Source of the DNA: an uncultured Pelagibacteraceae bacterium
GTDB lineage: Bacteria > Pseudomonadota > Alphaproteobacteria > Pelagibacterales > Pelagibacteraceae
DNA: 64,000 nt
Direction: 5' to 3'
NCBI GenBank assembly: GCA_902582345.1
Contig: CACHRU010000003.1
Location: 48,815-112,814 of the forward strand
The notes beneath the pieces are model-generated. The model worked only from the letters and a program-made list of their open reading frames with translations, did not search any database and was not told the origin of the DNA. The translations under genes and the position numbers were made by a program. This document shows positions 37,000 to 44,539 of this stretch, piece by piece (the first letter of the stretch is position 1; every line of letters begins with the position of its first letter).

Positions 37000-37716
37000 T
37001 TAACCAACTGACGATCTTCCCCCATCAACACCTATAACTTGCCCTGTTATCCACGAACTTTCTTCTGATAATAAAAAGCTAGCCAAAGCCGCGGAGTCAA
37101 AACCTTCACCTAATCTTTTTAAAGGATGTTGTTTTGCAATTGCTTCTGAAATTTTTGGGTTTTTTAACATCTTAGAGGCCATTTTTGAATTACTCAAGCT
37201 TGGTGCTATACAATTTACTCTAATGTTTGGTGCTAACTCAGATGCAAGTGAAACTGTAAGTCCTTCTAATGATGCTTTAACTGGGGAAATAATGCTATGA
37301 TTTGGAAAACCTTGTCTTACCGCAATGGTAGAAAACAAAACAATCGAAGATTTATTTCTTTTCAAATTTTCTTGGAATTTTTTTATTATTTCTACTACAG
37401 GAAAAAAGTTTAAGTTTAAACAATTTAAATAATCTTTTTTAGAAACTAAGTTTATTGGCTTCAAGTCTATGGATCCAACACAGTATGCTATTCCCAAAAT
37501 CTCAGTGCTTGATAAATCTTTTTCAATTTTTTCTAAAAAATTTTCATTTAAAACATCTGCAACAGAGTAATTAAATCCAGTTTCTTTACCTAATTCAGTT
37601 ATCTCCTGTTCATTTTTTGAGATCAAGTGAGCATCTAAATTTTTATCTTTCATATTTTTTGTTAAAGCTCTACCCACAGATCCAGTTGCTCCAACAATCA
37701 AGAATTTTTTTTTCAT
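37000..37716 (-). CDS. Atypical short-chain dehydrogenase lacking the catalytic Tyr
   Basis: Rossmann-fold SDR of 238 residues. The nucleotide-binding motif is VGATGSVGRAL (8-18), and the C-terminal block (LASELAPNIRVNCIAPSLSNS, shown in parts; ITGQVIGVDGG) is typical. The usual active site Tyr-x3-Lys reads IISPVKAS: Lys147 is present but the Tyr position (143) is Ile. Similar Tyr-less SDRs next to photolyase genes are known to me from other marine bacteria, so this is probably a family trait rather than decay. Substrate unknown. Confidence 0.85.
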   Translation of the reverse strand: MKKKFLIVGATGSVGRALTKNMKDKNLDAHLISKNEQEITELGKETGFNYSVADVLNENFLEKIEKDLSSTEILGIAYCVGSIDLKPINLVSKKDYLNCLNLNFFPVVEIIKKFQENLKRNKSSIVLFSTIAVRQGFPNHSIISPVKASLEGLTVSLASELAPNIRVNCIAPSLSNSKMASKMLKNPKISEAIAKQHPLKRLGEGFDSAALASFLLSEESSWITGQVIGVDGGRSSVG

Positions 37717-37734
37717 ATTATATAATTAACTTAT

Positions 37735-38121
37735 TTAAATATCGCCTGATTTTTTCTCGTCAATTTTTAAAAATTTACTATTTCTTAATCTGATTATAAC
37801 AGTCGCAATAGCAACTATTAAAATTGCTGACGAAATGTAAACCAAGTTTGAAGGGTCATCATTTTTATCTTGTAAGATTATATATCTTGCAAGCGCTGTA
37901 ATAGCTATCACCATTGGATATGAAATTCTTACTGATCTTGTCTCCCAATAGGATCTTACTAAGCCAATTACTTCTATATAGATAAACATTAATAACAGAT
38001 CGGCTAGCTCAATAGTTTTATTTAAATACATTTGCCTAATTTCTAAAAGAAAGCCAATGACTGTCGCTATAAGAACAAATATTACTGCAGTTAATTGTAT
38101 ATTTCTTATTGTTGTATTCAT
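37735..38121 (-). CDS. PsiE-family phosphate-starvation-inducible membrane protein
   Basis: Four-helix membrane protein (128 residues) of the PsiE family, named for induction by phosphate starvation in E. coli; molecular role unknown. Family features are the pattern ADLLLMFIYIEVIGLVRSYWE (about 40-60, in parts ADLLLMFIYIEVIGL), ISYPMVIAITALARYIIL and four evenly spaced hydrophobic segments. It lies 18 bases from the SDR gene and two bases from argG, all on the minus strand. Confidence 0.85.
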   Translation of the reverse strand: MNTTIRNIQLTAVIFVLIATVIGFLLEIRQMYLNKTIELADLLLMFIYIEVIGLVRSYWETRSVRISYPMVIAITALARYIILQDKNDDPSNLVYISSAILIVAIATVIIRLRNSKFLKIDEKKSGDI

Positions 38122-38123
38122 TT

Positions 38124-39302
38124 CTATTTTTTTAAACTTCTAGCATGAAAATTTATAAATTTTTCAACCTTTTTTTTGTTAAAAGTCTTATTTTCCTCAA
38201 AAGAAACTTTTTTCATCGAATAAGCTTTATTATTTGTTTTCCTTGATAAAATTATCATATTACCTTTAAAAATCTTTAAGACAACTTGTCCCGCCACTTG
38301 CTTTCTTTTTTTATCAACGATTTTTTGGAGCTTAAATCTTTTTTTTGAAAACCAGTAACCATTATAAACTAATTCAGCGTATTCTGGCATTATTCTGTCT
38401 TTTAAATGCATTGTTTTTTTGTCTAATGTAACAGACTCCATTGCTCTGTGAGCGAAATATAATATTGTACCCCCAGGAGTTTCATAAACACCTCTTGATT
38501 TAATTCCTAAAAATCTATTTTCAACGAGATCGACTCTTCCCACTCCATTTTTCCCTCCTATTAAATTTAATTTATCTAATAATTTATCGGGACTTAGTTT
38601 TTTATTGTTTACTGATATCGCGTCACCATTTTTAAATCCGATTCTAATTACTGTTGGTTTATTCGGGGTTTTTTCTAAGGGAGCTATTCTTTGAAAAATA
38701 AATTCTGGCGCAGCATTTCTAGGATTTTCTAAAACTTTACCCTCTGTTGACGTGTGAAAAATATTATCATCAACTGAAAAAGGTGGTTTACCTTTTTTAT
38801 CTTTAGGAATAGGAATGTTATTTTTTTTGGCATATCTAATTAAGTCACTTCTTGATTGGAGTTTCCATTCTCTCCATGGAGCAATTACCTTAATTTTTTT
38901 TCCAAAGTAGGCGTATGCCAACTCAAATCTTATTTGGTCATTACCTTTTCCAGTTGCACCATGAGAAACAGCAAATGCTTTCATCTTTTTAGCAATAAAA
39001 ATTTGTCTTTTTCCAATCAATGGTCTCGCAATTGAAGTGCCAAGATAATACATGCCCTCATACAACGCATGAGCCCTTATCATTGGGAAAACGTATTCTT
39101 GTACGAAAGTTTTCTTTAAATTTTCTATTATAATTTTTTTTACACCAAGCCTCTTTGCATTTTTAATTATTTTTTTTCTATCGATGACCTGACCAATATC
39201 TGCAGTATATGCTATTACTTCAGAATTATAATTTTCCTGCAACCATCTTAAAATAATTGATGTATCTAAACCGCCGGAATACGCGAGAACAATTTTTTTC
39301 AT
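38124..39302 (-). CDS. argG: Argininosuccinate synthase
   Basis: Joins citrulline and aspartate using ATP in arginine synthesis. The 392-residue protein shows the P-loop-like LAYSGGLDTSIILRWL at 5-20, YEGMYYLGTSIARPLIG near 80-96, SHGATGKGNDQIRFE near 113-127 and VDDNIFHTSTEG. Length and motifs fit the type I family. Lys content is high, like the neighbours. It shares one base with the IalB-like gene upstream. Confidence 0.97.
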   Translation of the reverse strand: MKKIVLAYSGGLDTSIILRWLQENYNSEVIAYTADIGQVIDRKKIIKNAKRLGVKKIIIENLKKTFVQEYVFPMIRAHALYEGMYYLGTSIARPLIGKRQIFIAKKMKAFAVSHGATGKGNDQIRFELAYAYFGKKIKVIAPWREWKLQSRSDLIRYAKKNNIPIPKDKKGKPPFSVDDNIFHTSTEGKVLENPRNAAPEFIFQRIAPLEKTPNKPTVIRIGFKNGDAISVNNKKLSPDKLLDKLNLIGGKNGVGRVDLVENRFLGIKSRGVYETPGGTILYFAHRAMESVTLDKKTMHLKDRIMPEYAELVYNGYWFSKKRFKLQKIVDKKRKQVAGQVVLKIFKGNMIILSRKTNNKAYSMKKVSFEENKTFNKKKVEKFINFHARSLKK

Positions 39303-39802
39303 TAACTACAAGTTTTCTTAGCAGTATTATAAGCTTTAGTAAAACCCATCATAGAATAATGATCAGTTGTTTCAGCACCGTCTTTTGTTCTACCTTTGAT
39401 CATCAAATCTGTGGCTCTTTTCATAAGTTTGATAAATTTTTTTTCCTCATTTTCGTCAAGCAACCAAGCAAAATCACCTTGAGAAAAAAATGAGTAATTT
39501 CTTTTACCAGACTTTGCAGATACTGTTGAATTTTTATAGGCATGACCACTTGTAACGCTTATTTCATCTTTTACATTTTCATTTGGTCTAAATGTAACAA
39601 AAATTCTTGACTCATTTCTTTTAATTGCAGCTGGTGCTCTTTTAATTGGTTTAGTTTGAGCGAAACAAATTTTGCCTTTATCTGTAGTTAAGATAAAACT
39701 TTCCCAATTCTTATATTTTCCAGAGGATTTAGGGGTATTAGCCATTGCACCTGACGCAAACAGAAAAGTCATTAATAGAACTGTAATAATTTTCTTAATC
39801 AT
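39302..39802 (-). CDS. Secreted IalB-family (invasion-associated locus B-like) protein
   Basis: Periplasmic protein of 166 residues with a clear signal peptide (MIKKIITVLLMTFLFASGAMA). The mature part has the IalB/SH3-like beta pattern: WESFILTTDKGKICFAQTKP near the N-terminus, a run of strands with RIFVTFRP and VTSGHAYK, and 'MIKGRTKDGAETTDHYSMMG' with Cys near the end. The family is widespread in free-living alphaproteobacteria, so a virulence role is not implied. Two Cys (about 44 and 165) may form a disulfide. Confidence 0.78.
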   Translation of the reverse strand: MIKKIITVLLMTFLFASGAMANTPKSSGKYKNWESFILTTDKGKICFAQTKPIKRAPAAIKRNESRIFVTFRPNENVKDEISVTSGHAYKNSTVSAKSGKRNYSFFSQGDFAWLLDENEEKKFIKLMKRATDLMIKGRTKDGAETTDHYSMMGFTKAYNTAKKTCS

Positions 39803-39845
39803 TATTCCTTTTTTATACTAAAAAAAATCTAATTCAATCCTTGTA

Positions 39846-40883
39846 TCAGGGAGCAGGATTTGGATTATTATTGTGAATTAAATTGATTTTATCCAAAGTA
39901 TCTTGATTTAACTCAATTTCAATACTACCTATATTTTCTTTAAGTTGATCCATAGTCGTAGCACCAATTATATTGCTTGTAACAAATGGTCTTGAGTTAA
40001 CGAAAGACTGTGCAAGCTGAACCATTGTAATATTATTTTCTTTTGCTAATTTTTCATATTCTTCATAAGCTCTCATTGCTAAAGGATTTAACATTCTTTC
40101 CCATCCCTTAAACAGACTCATTCTTGAATTTTTTGGCATTTGCCCGTTTTTATACTTTCCTGAAAGTGCACCAGCTGCTAACGGATAATAAACGAGTAAC
40201 CCACATTTTTCCCTAATTGAGATTTCTGACATGCCTACTTCATAAGTTCTGTTAACAAGACTATAGGGATTCTGAACCGACATCATTCTTGGCAGTTTTT
40301 TGTTTTTTGATAACTCTAAATATTTTGACAATCCGTAAGGTGTTTCATTCGACATTCCAATGTATCTAATTTTTCCACTTTTAATAAATTTTTCCAAAGC
40401 TTTAAGTATAGATTCAAAGTCATTCCATTCTCCTTCATTTTTATTTATAGAAAATTCTCTTCTGCCAAAACAATTAGTTGATCTTTCTGGCCAATGTAAC
40501 TGATACAAATCGATATAGTCTGTTTTTAACCTTTTTAAACTGTCGTCAATAGCCTTTCCGATTTTTTTCTCAGAGAAGTTATTTCCACCACCTCTTATCC
40601 AATTACACCCAGGACCAGCAACTTTTGATGCCAAAATTATTTTATCTCTGTTTTTTCTTTTCTTAAACCAGTTTCCAATAATTATTTCTGTTTTACCGTA
40701 AGAGTCTGGGGTAGGAGGAACAGAGTAAAGTTCGGCAGTATCAAAAAAATTAATTCCTTGATCCATGGAGTAGTCCATTTGCTCAAAAGCTTCTTTCTCA
40801 GTATTTTGAGTTCCCCAAGTCATTGTGCCTAGACAAATAAGGCTTACATTTAAATCAGTATTTCCTAATTTTTTGAATTTCAT
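39846..40883 (-). CDS. tas: Aldo/keto reductase, Tas type
   Basis: NADP(H)-dependent aldo/keto reductase closely resembling E. coli Tas. The 345-residue protein has LICLGTMTWGTQNTEKEA, GINFFDTAELYSVPPTPDSYG (catalytic Asp/Tyr near 49-54, given in parts), LYQLHWPERSTNCFGRR, SVQNPYSLVNRTYEVG and NIIGATTMDQLKENI. The PPTP motif after the catalytic Tyr separates Tas from other branches. Physiological substrate is unknown. It is divergent from the Bax-inhibitor-like gene, 71 bases away. Confidence 0.92.
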   Translation of the reverse strand: MKFKKLGNTDLNVSLICLGTMTWGTQNTEKEAFEQMDYSMDQGINFFDTAELYSVPPTPDSYGKTEIIIGNWFKKRKNRDKIILASKVAGPGCNWIRGGGNNFSEKKIGKAIDDSLKRLKTDYIDLYQLHWPERSTNCFGRREFSINKNEGEWNDFESILKALEKFIKSGKIRYIGMSNETPYGLSKYLELSKNKKLPRMMSVQNPYSLVNRTYEVGMSEISIREKCGLLVYYPLAAGALSGKYKNGQMPKNSRMSLFKGWERMLNPLAMRAYEEYEKLAKENNITMVQLAQSFVNSRPFVTSNIIGATTMDQLKENIGSIEIELNQDTLDKINLIHNNNPNPAP

Positions 40884-40954
40884 AATAATTGCAATGTTTT
40901 TTTAAAGGAAAAATTGCCTATTGAAAAGTTAATAAAATTTCTTATATTAAAGTT

Positions 40955-41713
40955 ATGGTTTTTAACAAACAAAGTTCTACAACAAGGTCTTCAGTATCTG
41001 AAGCTATTATAGATCAGGGTTTAAGAACACACATGCTTAAAGTTTATAACTATATGGCAACTGGTGTTTTACTGACTGGTTTTGTCGCTTTGCTTTGTTT
41101 TAAAATGGCAGCAATCACTTCAGCCGAAGGTCAAATAATTGGCCTGACAAGTTTCGGTAACGCAATTCTTAACTCAGGGTTGAAATGGGTTATTATGTTA
41201 TCACCTTTAGCTATAGTTTTTTACATGTCATTCGGAGCAGCAAAAATTTCGACTTCAAGGGCTCAAACTCTTTTTTGGATATTTTGTATTTTGATGGGAG
41301 CTTCTTTGACTTATCTTTTCGTAATTTTTACTGGTTTAAGTATAACTAGAGTTTTTTTTATAACGGCTGGAACTTTTGGTGCAATGAGTATTTATGGTTA
41401 TACAACTAAAAGAGACCTAACAAAATTAGGTTCATTTTGTATGATGGGTTTATTTGGAATTATTATCGCATCATTAGTAAATATTTTTACGAAGTCTACA
41501 ATGACCTATTATGTAATTTCATATATTGGGGTTTTAGTTTTCATAGGTTTAACAGCTTACGATACCCAAAAAATTAAGAATATGTATGTAATGAGCCAAG
41601 GCAACTCAGCAGCAACATTAAGCAAGCAGGCAATATATGGAGCTCTTACTTTATACTTAGACTTTATTAATTTGTTTATATTTCTTTTAAGAATTTTCGG
41701 TCAGAGAAGATAA
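40955..41713 (+). CDS. Bax inhibitor-1/YccA-family membrane protein
   Basis: Seven-helix membrane protein of 252 residues related to YbhL/YccA; family members are proposed calcium or pH-dependent leak channels and modulators of FtsH. Family signs are LRTHMLKVYNYMATGVLLTG at the start, 'GAKISTSRAQTLFWIFCILMG' near 95-115, and the C-terminal YDTQKIKNMY and YGALTLYLDFINLF blocks. TTGAAA at 40921, 16 bases, then TATATT at 40943 place transcription start at the ATG itself, and no Shine-Dalgarno is present, so the message may be leaderless. Confidence 0.92.
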   Translation: MVFNKQSSTTRSSVSEAIIDQGLRTHMLKVYNYMATGVLLTGFVALLCFKMAAITSAEGQIIGLTSFGNAILNSGLKWVIMLSPLAIVFYMSFGAAKISTSRAQTLFWIFCILMGASLTYLFVIFTGLSITRVFFITAGTFGAMSIYGYTTKRDLTKLGSFCMMGLFGIIIASLVNIFTKSTMTYYVISYIGVLVFIGLTAYDTQKIKNMYVMSQGNSAATLSKQAIYGALTLYLDFINLFIFLLRIFGQRR

Positions 41714-42061
41714 CTATTTTACAATTTTCAAATTTCCCCAGCTAGTTTTTCTTATAAGCAACTTTAAATTTTCAGATTTCTTAATTATTTTCCCATTTTT
41801 GTCTTTTATCAAAAATTTTTCATTTAAGTATTTTGGACATAAATTTTTTGCAATTCTTAATATCGGCTTGTCAGAAGTTTTTTTGTAAACATCAAAAGAA
41901 ATTTCTTTTTTATCTGAAGATAAGCTATAATCCCTCCAAGTGCCATTAGACACCATTTTTGAATAAAGATTAAAAATAGCTTGCAGCTCTTTTTTTACAA
42001 AAAATATTTCTCTATCTTTATTGTTAAAATTTTTATTTGTTATAAGCGTAAATTTTTTCAT
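41714..42061 (-). CDS. DUF2794-family protein
   Basis: Small alphaproteobacterial protein of unknown function, 115 residues. The recognisable part is VKKELQAIFNLYSKMVSNGTWRDYSL (about 25-50, in parts KKELQAIFNLYSKMVS and NGTWRDYSL), followed by 'EISFDVYKKTSDKPILRI'. No membrane segment or signal peptide is visible. It overlaps yciB by four bases and its stop directly abuts that of the Bax-inhibitor-like gene. Confidence 0.82.
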   Translation of the reverse strand: MKKFTLITNKNFNNKDREIFFVKKELQAIFNLYSKMVSNGTWRDYSLSSDKKEISFDVYKKTSDKPILRIAKNLCPKYLNEKFLIKDKNGKIIKKSENLKLLIRKTSWGNLKIVK

Positions 42062-42600
42062 AATTTATGTTTGTTAATTAAAGGTAGTTGAAAGGCTGTG
42101 AATAAAAAAGTAAATATTAAAATCCCCCAAACTTTGAAATTTACCCAAAAATACTCTGTCTGTGTTCTCCAAACAATCTCGTTGATTATAGCAAGAAATA
42201 AAAAAAATAAGATCCATCGATTATTTAATTTTGCCCAACCTTCATCATTTAATTGAAATGCAGACTTAAAAACCATCTTTAAAAAATTTTTATTAAAAAA
42301 CCTTCCAGAAATTAATATAATCGCAAATAAAATATTTATGATAGTTGGTTTAACGTATAGAAATACTGGATTGTCAAAATAAAGTGTTAGACCACCAAAA
42401 ACAGATATTAAAGTTGCACCTATTAAGGGTACATAGGGAATTTTTCTTTCAATTAAATAAACAACTATAATTGCTAGTAAAGTTGAAATTATTAGAGGAG
42501 GTATGGCAGTGCTAAGATTATTACCACTTTTATAGTAAACTGTGAAAAAAATTAACAATGGTCCAAAATCTGTAATGAATTTTACCAAAGATTTATTCAC
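42058..42600 (-). CDS. yciB: Inner-membrane septation protein YciB/IspZ
   Basis: Inner-membrane protein linked to cell-envelope synthesis and septation. The 180-residue protein has five hydrophobic helices and the family pattern: KFITDFGPLLIFFTVYYKSG (8-27, first TM), YLIERKIPYVPLIGATLISVFGGLTLYF (in parts), NDEGWAKLNNRWILFFLF and NEIVWRTQTEYFWVNFKVWG near the end. It is divergent from hspQ across 79 bases. Confidence 0.93.
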   Translation of the reverse strand: MNKSLVKFITDFGPLLIFFTVYYKSGNNLSTAIPPLIISTLLAIIVVYLIERKIPYVPLIGATLISVFGGLTLYFDNPVFLYVKPTIINILFAIILISGRFFNKNFLKMVFKSAFQLNDEGWAKLNNRWILFFLFLAIINEIVWRTQTEYFWVNFKVWGILIFTFLFTAFQLPLINKHKL

Positions 42601-42679
42601 ATGTACTTATTAGCATAAATTACTTGAGAGATAAATTTATATATTGCATTTCTTAAAAAAATTATTATCTTTTAGATAA

Positions 42680-43000
42680 GTGAATACAAATAATGCAAAA
42701 TTTTCAATTGGAGAAGTTGTAAAACATAGACACTTTGATTTTAGGGGTGTAATTTACGATGTTGACTTCCAGTTTAATAACTCAGAAGAATGGTATCAAT
42801 CGATACCAAAAAATGTAAGACCTAGAAAAGATCAACCTTTCTATCATCTTCTTGCTGAAAGTAATGACGTTACTTATGAGGCGTACGTTTCAGAGCAAAA
42901 TTTGTTGATTGATAAATCTGGTGCGCCGATAAAGCACCCTCTAATTAATGAAATATTTCAAGGAAGAAAAGGTTCGGCTTACGTAAAACCTTCTCACTGA
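42680..43000 (+). CDS. hspQ: Heat-shock protein HspQ
   Basis: Small protein (106 residues) that in E. coli binds hemimethylated DNA and acts as an adaptor for Lon. The start is GTG at 42680 with only a weak ribosome site. Motifs: FSIGEVVKHRHFDFRGVIYDVD at 8-29 (in parts), 'QPFYHLLAESNDVTYEAYVSEQNL' near 54-77. A LON-domain protein is also encoded in this window (17315), but Lon itself is not. Confidence 0.9.
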   Translation: MNTNNAKFSIGEVVKHRHFDFRGVIYDVDFQFNNSEEWYQSIPKNVRPRKDQPFYHLLAESNDVTYEAYVSEQNLLIDKSGAPIKHPLINEIFQGRKGSAYVKPSH

Positions 43001-43054
43001 TTGCCACAAATTTAACAATTTTGGTACAAAACTCTGCCAAATAGGAAAACTAAA

Positions 43055-43060
43055 TATAAT
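43055..43060 (+). promoter_or_regulatory. -10 element (TATAAT) of the ccm operon
   Basis: Perfect TATAAT whose expected start point (about 43066-43068) coincides with the first bases of the ccmC leader hairpin. No good -35 hexamer lies 16-18 bases upstream, so an activator or extended element may be needed. In sequence this AT-rich the hexamer alone is weak evidence; the position relative to the hairpin is what supports it. Confidence 0.5.
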
Positions 43061-43064
43061 CATA

Positions 43065-43119
43065 CCTAATTGAGAATTCAATTATACTTCTTTAACTCCC
43101 TCTGCAATTCTCAATTAGG
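43065..43119 (+). promoter_or_regulatory. Perfect 14-bp hairpin in the ccmC leader
   Basis: CCTAATTGAGAATT at 43065-43078 is exactly reverse-complementary to AATTCTCAATTAGG at 43106-43119, separated by a 27-base pyrimidine-rich loop containing CTCCCTCT. The stem would form at the very 5' end of the transcript from the TATAAT at 43055. No T-run follows, so it is not an intrinsic terminator. It ends 46 bases before the chosen ccmC ATG. Likely an RNA control or stability element, or part of a small RNA; the loop's anti-Shine-Dalgarno-like CUCC could matter. Confidence 0.65.
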
Positions 43120-43165
43120 CAAAATATCAACTTCACTAAAATCTCAGTTTAATGTAAAAAAAAGA

Positions 43166-43876
43166 ATGTTTAAGTATTTTTCGTTCAGCAGTATTTTTAA
43201 AATAATTGAAAATTTAATTAAATTCATAAATTCTATTTTTTTTATAATCTTGATAATTGGCCTGACATTTGCATTAATAATTTCACCGCAGGATTATTTA
43301 CAGGGTGAAACTGTAAGAATAATGTATATTCATGTTCCTTCAGCTTGGATTGCATTAGGTTGTTATTCTGCAATATTCTTTTTATCAATTTTAAATTTCA
43401 TTTTTAAAATAAAAAATTTTTTTATAATTAGTAAAAGTATAGCTCCAATCGGCTTATTTTTTACTTGTTTAGCAGTTGTAACAGGATCAATTTGGGGGAA
43501 ACCAACTTGGGGAACTTGGTGGGCTTGGGATGCCAGACTCACCTCTATGATAATTTTAATTATTTTTTATGTATCATATATTCTTTCTATAAAATTGATA
43601 AAAAATGATTCTTTAAAAAGTAAAATCTCAACATCTTTAATTGTGATAGGAGCAATAAACATTCCAATAATAAAGTTTTCAGTGGACTGGTGGAATACTT
43701 TACACCAACCTTCAAGCATCACTATAACGGGGACAAATACTATACATACTTCAATGATTATTCCATTAGTGCTAATGTTATTAGTTTTTTTGATATACTG
43801 TGCGTTAATTTTTCTAATGAAATATAAAACAGAAATCATTAGAATCAAGAAAAAAAACTTAACAAATTATGATTAA
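43166..43876 (+). CDS. ccmC: Haem exporter / holo-CcmE release protein CcmC
   Basis: Inner-membrane protein that presents haem to CcmE for cytochrome c maturation. I start it at the ATG of MFKYFSFSS (43166); the open frame extends upstream through the leader hairpin but has no homologous sequence. The 236-residue protein has six hydrophobic helices, the haem-handling WGKPTWGTWWAWDARLTS (tryptophan-rich motif, about 111-128), and conserved His in MYIHVPSAW and LHQPSS. It heads the cluster; ccmA and ccmB do not precede it. Confidence 0.94.
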   Translation: MFKYFSFSSIFKIIENLIKFINSIFFIILIIGLTFALIISPQDYLQGETVRIMYIHVPSAWIALGCYSAIFFLSILNFIFKIKNFFIISKSIAPIGLFFTCLAVVTGSIWGKPTWGTWWAWDARLTSMIILIIFYVSYILSIKLIKNDSLKSKISTSLIVIGAINIPIIKFSVDWWNTLHQPSSITITGTNTIHTSMIIPLVLMLLVFLIYCALIFLMKYKTEIIRIKKKNLTNYD

Positions 43877-44102
43877 AAATTTATCTCTAATAAATTCTGA
43901 ATTTACTTTCGTTGCGGTTGCTTTTCTTATAACCATTTTTGCGTGTTTTCTATTCTATAGACGGACACTAAAAACCTTAAAAAAATACGAAAATGATTTT
44001 GCTTCTGAATTAAAAAAAATGCCAAAATCGAAGAGAGAAATTGTTTTAAGAAAATCTAAAATAATTAATAAGATTTTAGTCTCAACCAATAAATCAATTT
44101 AA
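43869..44102 (+). CDS. ccmD: Probable CcmD
   Basis: Short single-helix membrane protein (77 residues) between ccmC and ccmE, the usual place of CcmD, which stabilises CcmC-CcmE. One TM (TFVAVAFLITIFACFLFY, about 13-30) is followed by a Lys-rich cytoplasmic tail with RRTLKTLKKYE. The family has little sequence conservation, so the call rests on size, topology and position. It overlaps ccmC by eight bases. Confidence 0.78.
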   Translation: MIKNLSLINSEFTFVAVAFLITIFACFLFYRRTLKTLKKYENDFASELKKMPKSKREIVLRKSKIINKILVSTNKSI

Positions 44103-44113
44103 AGCATTAATTA

Positions 44114-44539
44114 ATGCTAACAAAAAAAGTTAAAAATAGAATTATATTTTTATCTTTAGTTATTTTTTCTATTTTAATAATTTCAATAACATTATTTAAA
44201 ATTTTGGAAAAAAATTTATTGTACTTTTTAACTCCAACTGAAATTTCAAATATTCAAGATACCAAATTAAATAAAGTCTATAGAATTGGTGGCATGGTAA
44301 AAAAGGACTCTATTAAAGCTAGCAAAGACGAAATTAAATTTATAGTAACTGATTTTAAAAATGAGATACTTGTAAGCTACAGTGGTTCTATACCAAATTT
44401 ATTTGCAGAAGGTAAAGGAGTTGTTGTTGAAGGGGAGCTTAAAGATAAAAAATATGTTATAGCAAAAAAAATACTCGCTAAGCACGATGAAAATTATATG
44501 CCCCCAGAATTAAAAGATATAATGAAAGATGTTAAGTAA
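44114..44539 (+). CDS. ccmE: Haem chaperone CcmE
   Basis: Periplasmic-facing haem chaperone that holds haem covalently and passes it to CcmF/CcmH. In 141 residues: an N-terminal membrane anchor, 'YRIGGMVKKDSI' near 56-67, 'IKFIVTDFKNEILVSYSG', 'VVVEGELKD', and the haem-binding His in AKHDENYMPPEL near 125-136. The HxxxY motif is intact (H-D-E-N-Y). It overlaps ccmF by eleven bases. Confidence 0.95.
   Translation: MLTKKVKNRIIFLSLVIFSILIISITLFKILEKNLLYFLTPTEISNIQDTKLNKVYRIGGMVKKDSIKASKDEIKFIVTDFKNEILVSYSGSIPNLFAEGKGVVVEGELKDKKYVIAKKILAKHDENYMPPELKDIMKDVK

Noticed and set aside
39257..39493. Plus-strand open frame across argG and the IalB-like gene
   Set aside because: It is a shadow of two well-supported minus-strand genes and has no recognisable sequence.
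43070..43165. Longer N-terminus of CcmC from the upstream open frame
   Set aside because: The upstream start is a TTG inside the hairpin and the extra 32 residues have no similarity to CcmC.
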